From Myxococcales bacterium (GTDB taxonomy: Bacteria; Myxococcota_A; UBA796; GCA-2862545), in assembly GCA_019634415.1 (NCBI GenBank), contig JAHQVJ010000129.1, positions 91,499-155,498 on the forward strand: DNA of 64,000 nucleotides, read 5' to 3'. Shown here one piece after another: positions 61,274 to 64,000 of the stretch (positions within the stretch are counted from its first letter, which is position 1; the number at the start of each line of letters is the position of its first letter). A program made the position numbers and the translations under genes. The notes beneath the pieces were generated by a model. That model had not been told where the DNA came from. It ran no database searches and worked only from the letters and a program-made list of their open reading frames with translations.

Positions 61274-62845
61274 CTATTCGACGTCGCAGTACTCCACCGT
61301 CCCGGCCGCCGACAGACACAGCTCGTAGGCCGCTCGGGTGTCCACCCCCGCGGCCTGGACGAACTGCAGCCACTCGCGCGCGAGGTTCTTCGTCTTGTTG
61401 CGCCAGTAGGCACCGCGACGCATCGTCTCGCGGTTGGGCTCCTCCACCACGAGCTGCTCTGCAGTGAGCCACAGCTTCATCGCGGCCACGGCGTTGATGC
61501 GATGCAGCGCCGAGACCCGCTGCACGCGGCGGGCACCCTCCCAACGGTGGGAGTTCTGAAGGGCGATGTCGGCCCATCGCATGGCCTCTGCCAGCGCCTC
61601 CTCCTCCTGGTCCGCGAGGTAGCTCGCGAAGATGTAGCACAGGTCGGGATCGGAGCGGTCGATCGTCACCAGGTGGCGACGCATGGCTCCCTCCCAGCGG
61701 TGGGCATCTTCCTTGGCCCAGGCGTCGGCCAGCAGGAGTCGTGAGATCTTGCTCTTGGCGGTCTGTCGGTCCGCCGTGGCCAGGCGGGTCTGCAGGCACA
61801 GGATGTGGTCGTCGGTGAGGCGCCCCAGCACGGAGCGTGGCTCGAGCCGGAACAGATCGTCGCACGGCGCTGTGCTGCGGCCGATCTCCAGGGCGTCTCT
61901 GCGGGGGAGCATGTCCTCGATGTACACGTCGATGTTGCGGGTCTCGGCGATGTCCATGGCAGCCAGGGCCTCGTCGGTAAGCTCCACCACCGACGCATCT
62001 GCATTTGGCGCCACCTTGCCCCGCTTGGCTGCTCGAGCTCGGCGGCGCTCCTCCCGCCGCTCCTCCTTCTCGATGGCCCGATCGTGCTGCTCCTCGTTCT
62101 CCTGGCGCTGCAGCTCTGCCCTGGCCTGGGCGTCCTGCCGGCGTTGCTGCTCGTCGCTGGCGATCTCGACCGCGGCATAGGCGTCGAGGTGGGGATGGGG
62201 GGCCGCGTAGCGGACGGGCAAGCCGATGGGGGCGGGGTCATCGGTGAGCATGGACTCCGGCCAGATGGCGCCGTCTTGCCAGAACGTCTGCACCAGACGC
62301 CCGTCTCGGGTCATGACCTGCACCAGGTGCGGGGCCTCGGGGGAGCTGACGGGGTGGGTGAGGGCCACCCCGTCCACCAGGACACCACCCCCGTCGGGCG
62401 CTCGAAGGCCGCGCCCCTCTTGCTGGACGCCAGCGCGCTTGGCCATGATCTCGATGAGCTGCCGCGCGGGATGGGTCTCGGCGATGCGGTCCGGCCACGG
62501 AACCGCACGGTCCAGCAGCGCCATCTGCCCCCAATACGACACCTCCTTGTCGCGGCGCTCCAGGTAGGCGAGCAGTGCGCGGGCGCGGCCGTAGCGCACC
62601 AGGTGACGCGGATGCACGGGATCGGGCAGACAGGGCACGTCGCGGTGCAGCGACTCCAGCACCTCTCGAGCTCGCTTGCGATTGGGGGCCGACACGGCCC
62701 GCTCGGCTGCCGTCAGCCCCGTCAGCAGCCGATTGATGTCGAAGGCGGGATCGCAGGGCTCGTCCTGGCCCAGCGCTGGCGTGGCGATGCCCAGGAATAG
62801 GACCACGATACAGAGGGTCATCCTTGTCGGTCGTCGAGGTCTCAT
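61274..62845 (-). CDS. Secreted TPR/PEGA-like protein with long charged helix
   Basis: A 523-residue protein with a signal peptide (cleavage after TPALG). Its N-terminal ~170 residues repeat the helical/PEGA-like arrangement of the proteins at 25303 and 33377: paired cysteines, an ALLAYLERRDKEVSYWGQMALLD segment, and GGGVLVDGVALTHPV. A highly charged Arg/Glu stretch (~235-285, DEQQRRQDAQARAELQRQ) follows, then a helical domain with paired Cys. Two in-frame starts are possible: ATG 62845, giving basic residues before the hydrophobic core, and ATG 62821. The first overlaps the start codon of the divergent gene. No enzyme motif was seen. Confidence 0.75.
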   Translation of the reverse strand: MRPRRPTRMTLCIVVLFLGIATPALGQDEPCDPAFDINRLLTGLTAAERAVSAPNRKRAREVLESLHRDVPCLPDPVHPRHLVRYGRARALLAYLERRDKEVSYWGQMALLDRAVPWPDRIAETHPARQLIEIMAKRAGVQQEGRGLRAPDGGGVLVDGVALTHPVSSPEAPHLVQVMTRDGRLVQTFWQDGAIWPESMLTDDPAPIGLPVRYAAPHPHLDAYAAVEIASDEQQRRQDAQARAELQRQENEEQHDRAIEKEERREERRRARAAKRGKVAPNADASVVELTDEALAAMDIAETRNIDVYIEDMLPRRDALEIGRSTAPCDDLFRLEPRSVLGRLTDDHILCLQTRLATADRQTAKSKISRLLLADAWAKEDAHRWEGAMRRHLVTIDRSDPDLCYIFASYLADQEEEALAEAMRWADIALQNSHRWEGARRVQRVSALHRINAVAAMKLWLTAEQLVVEEPNRETMRRGAYWRNKTKNLAREWLQFVQAAGVDTRAAYELCLSAAGTVEYCDVE

Positions 62846-63263
62846 GGCACCCACCTGGCTCCTGTCGTTGACCCTGGGACTCACAACCCCCCAGGCACAC
62901 GCCGCCCGTCCCCAGATCGTGTCGATCGTGGTGACCGACGACGCGGCGCAGCCCATCGTCAACGCCTGGGTGCGCGTACCTGGCACGGAGGGACGGCGCA
63001 AGGTGGATGCGGGCGGCGTCTGGGAAGCCTCCACGCTGTACCGCTACGACGGGAGCCCGCTGGTGTTCACCAAGGGCCTGCGGCTGGAGATCACGGTCAC
63101 CGCACCCGGGTTCAAGCCGCGCCGCGTGGCGTACCAGGTGCGAGCGCGCCGCAACACGGTGCCGGTAGAGCTGGTGCGCATCGAGGAGCAGCCGCTGCTG
63201 CCGCAGGGCTTCGACGACGCGGAGCGCTTGATGGAGAACTGGCTCGAGGACGAGACCGAGTAG
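62844..63263 (+). CDS. Small secreted carboxypeptidase-regulatory-like (beta-sandwich) protein
   Basis: A 139-residue protein with a signal peptide (to AHA, ~20) and a beta-sandwich resembling CarboxypepD_reg/PEGA domains: VSIVVTDDAAQPIVNAWVRV followed by KGLRLEITVTAPGFKPRRVAYQV. A helical, acidic tail (~115-139) follows. Start: ATG 62844, with GAGGT upstream; it shares two bases with the start codon of the divergent gene. It ends 9 nt before the convergent last gene. Function unknown; the fold is common in envelope accessory proteins. Confidence 0.75.
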   Translation: MAPTWLLSLTLGLTTPQAHAARPQIVSIVVTDDAAQPIVNAWVRVPGTEGRRKVDAGGVWEASTLYRYDGSPLVFTKGLRLEITVTAPGFKPRRVAYQVRARRNTVPVELVRIEEQPLLPQGFDDAERLMENWLEDETE

Positions 63264-63272
63264 CGTCCGTCG

Positions 63273-64000
63273 TCAGCCTTCGATCCGCTGAGCCAGCAGC
63301 ACGAGCTGCGCACGGGGCAGATCGAGGTCCAGGCCCAAGGGCGCACCCCAGCTGCAGATCTGTCGCGCCATCTCGAGCAGCAGCATCTCGCGGAAGCGTG
63401 CGTGGCCGAGTCGCGCTCCGGCGCTGATGGGGTGCGACTCGTTGATCTCGAGGATGGCCCGCGTGTTGTGACTCCGCGACAGGTTGATGGTCACGACGGG
63501 GTCGTGGCGCCGTCCCTCCACACGCGCCAAGGTGATGGCGATGGGGGGATCTCCGAGGGCATCCACCAGACGGCCCTGCAGCTGTGCGTTGGCTGGCGCC
63601 TCCAGCGCGGTCTCCTGCACGAGCTCCTCGTCGATGGGGAGCAGGTCGGGATCCAGGTCGGGGCGCTGGTGCTCGGGGGTCTCGAGCCACACGGCGAGGG
63701 TGTCCCATGGGTGGCCCTCGGCGTCGTGGATCGTGACCCGTCGGGCGAGCTCTGCGGCGGTGCCCTGCAGCGTCTTCGAGCGACGCTCGCTCAAGAGCAC
63801 GAAGGTGATGGCGTAGCGGCGAGCGGCCTCCGTCTGCTCGGGATCGCGGCGGTCGGCGAGCACCTTGGCCAGGGACTGGTACAGGCGCAGCCCGGCCAGC
63901 TGCACGATCCGGCGTTGCTCGGCCGAGATGGAGGCCCCACCGTCCACCGGCCAGAGCAGCCCGTGGCAGGGCACGCTGTGCTCGATGTCGGACAGGGCGA
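63273..64000 (-). CDS. Unknown protein, 5' end outside the window
   Basis: At least 242 residues, open to the right edge, so the start is not in view (a GTG at 63974 is only an internal option). No signal or membrane helix is visible in the part present. Two segments look folded: a helical QLAGLRLYQSLAKVLADRR region and a beta-containing middle with DPPIAITLARVEG. The C-terminus has RAQLVLLAQRIEG. No family is recognised. Confidence 0.7.
   Translation of the reverse strand, partial: ALSDIEHSVPCHGLLWPVDGGASISAEQRRIVQLAGLRLYQSLAKVLADRRDPEQTEAARRYAITFVLLSERRSKTLQGTAAELARRVTIHDAEGHPWDTLAVWLETPEHQRPDLDPDLLPIDEELVQETALEAPANAQLQGRLVDALGDPPIAITLARVEGRRHDPVVTINLSRSHNTRAILEINESHPISAGARLGHARFREMLLLEMARQICSWGAPLGLDLDLPRAQLVLLAQRIEG

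Overview
The window is a GC-rich, gene-dense bacterial sequence. The best guess for the source is a myxobacterium or close relative (Myxococcota, formerly Deltaproteobacteria). The grounds are many lipoproteins with Thr/Ser/Asp-rich linkers, several membrane-anchored Ser/Thr kinases with Pro-rich linkers and PEGA-like tails, a MYXO-CTERM-like tripartite segment in a DUF2330-type protein, and long Ala/Arg-rich proteins. No rRNA, tRNA, IS element, integrase or CRISPR array was seen. No database search was possible, so family names rest on motifs and recalled family features.

Layout. 0-5 kb: a minus-strand lipid operon (acyl-CoA dehydrogenase, MaoC-type hydratase, FabG4-type reductase, GNAT) resembling the fadE5-htdX-fabG4 group of mycobacteria. 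4.6-7.2 kb: a tandem GNAT protein and an orphan histidine kinase whose stop codon lies in a palindrome-ended repeat. 7.2-38.4 kb: an island of paralogous signalling genes, interrupted at 10.9-13.7 kb by a GST-like protein, two methyltransferases and a Cys-rich lipoprotein. 38.4-41.4 kb: a LytTR/LytS-type two-component pair with a bactofilin-like membrane protein. 41.5-49.8 kb: a glyoxalase-like protein, an AraC regulator, TRAP transporter genes (the binding protein lies 3.6 kb from the membrane subunits), secreted lipoproteins, and an ECF sigma/anti-sigma pair. 49.9-56.7 kb: housekeeping genes lhr, purE, purK and a Nei/Fpg-type glycosylase. 56.7-64 kb: secreted and envelope proteins of unknown function.

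The island is the most interesting part. It holds four paralogous STAND (NB-ARC-like) ATPases, each with a TPR-like middle and an OmpR-type winged helix at the C-terminus; one is a decayed pseudogene. It also holds two paralogous lipoproteins with duplicated Cys-rich domains, two kinases sharing an unrecognised N-terminal domain, two kinases with PEGA-like tails (each beside a paralogous secreted membrane protein), a metzincin-like lipoprotein and a 1,309-residue helical protein. The promoter regions of the island units carry TAAGG half-sites, often repeated 9-11 bp apart, the spacing expected for OmpR/SARP-type DNA binding. My inference is an envelope-sensing kinase to STAND-regulator circuit, loosely like AfsK-AfsR of Streptomyces but with the DNA-binding domain at the other end, controlling its own island.
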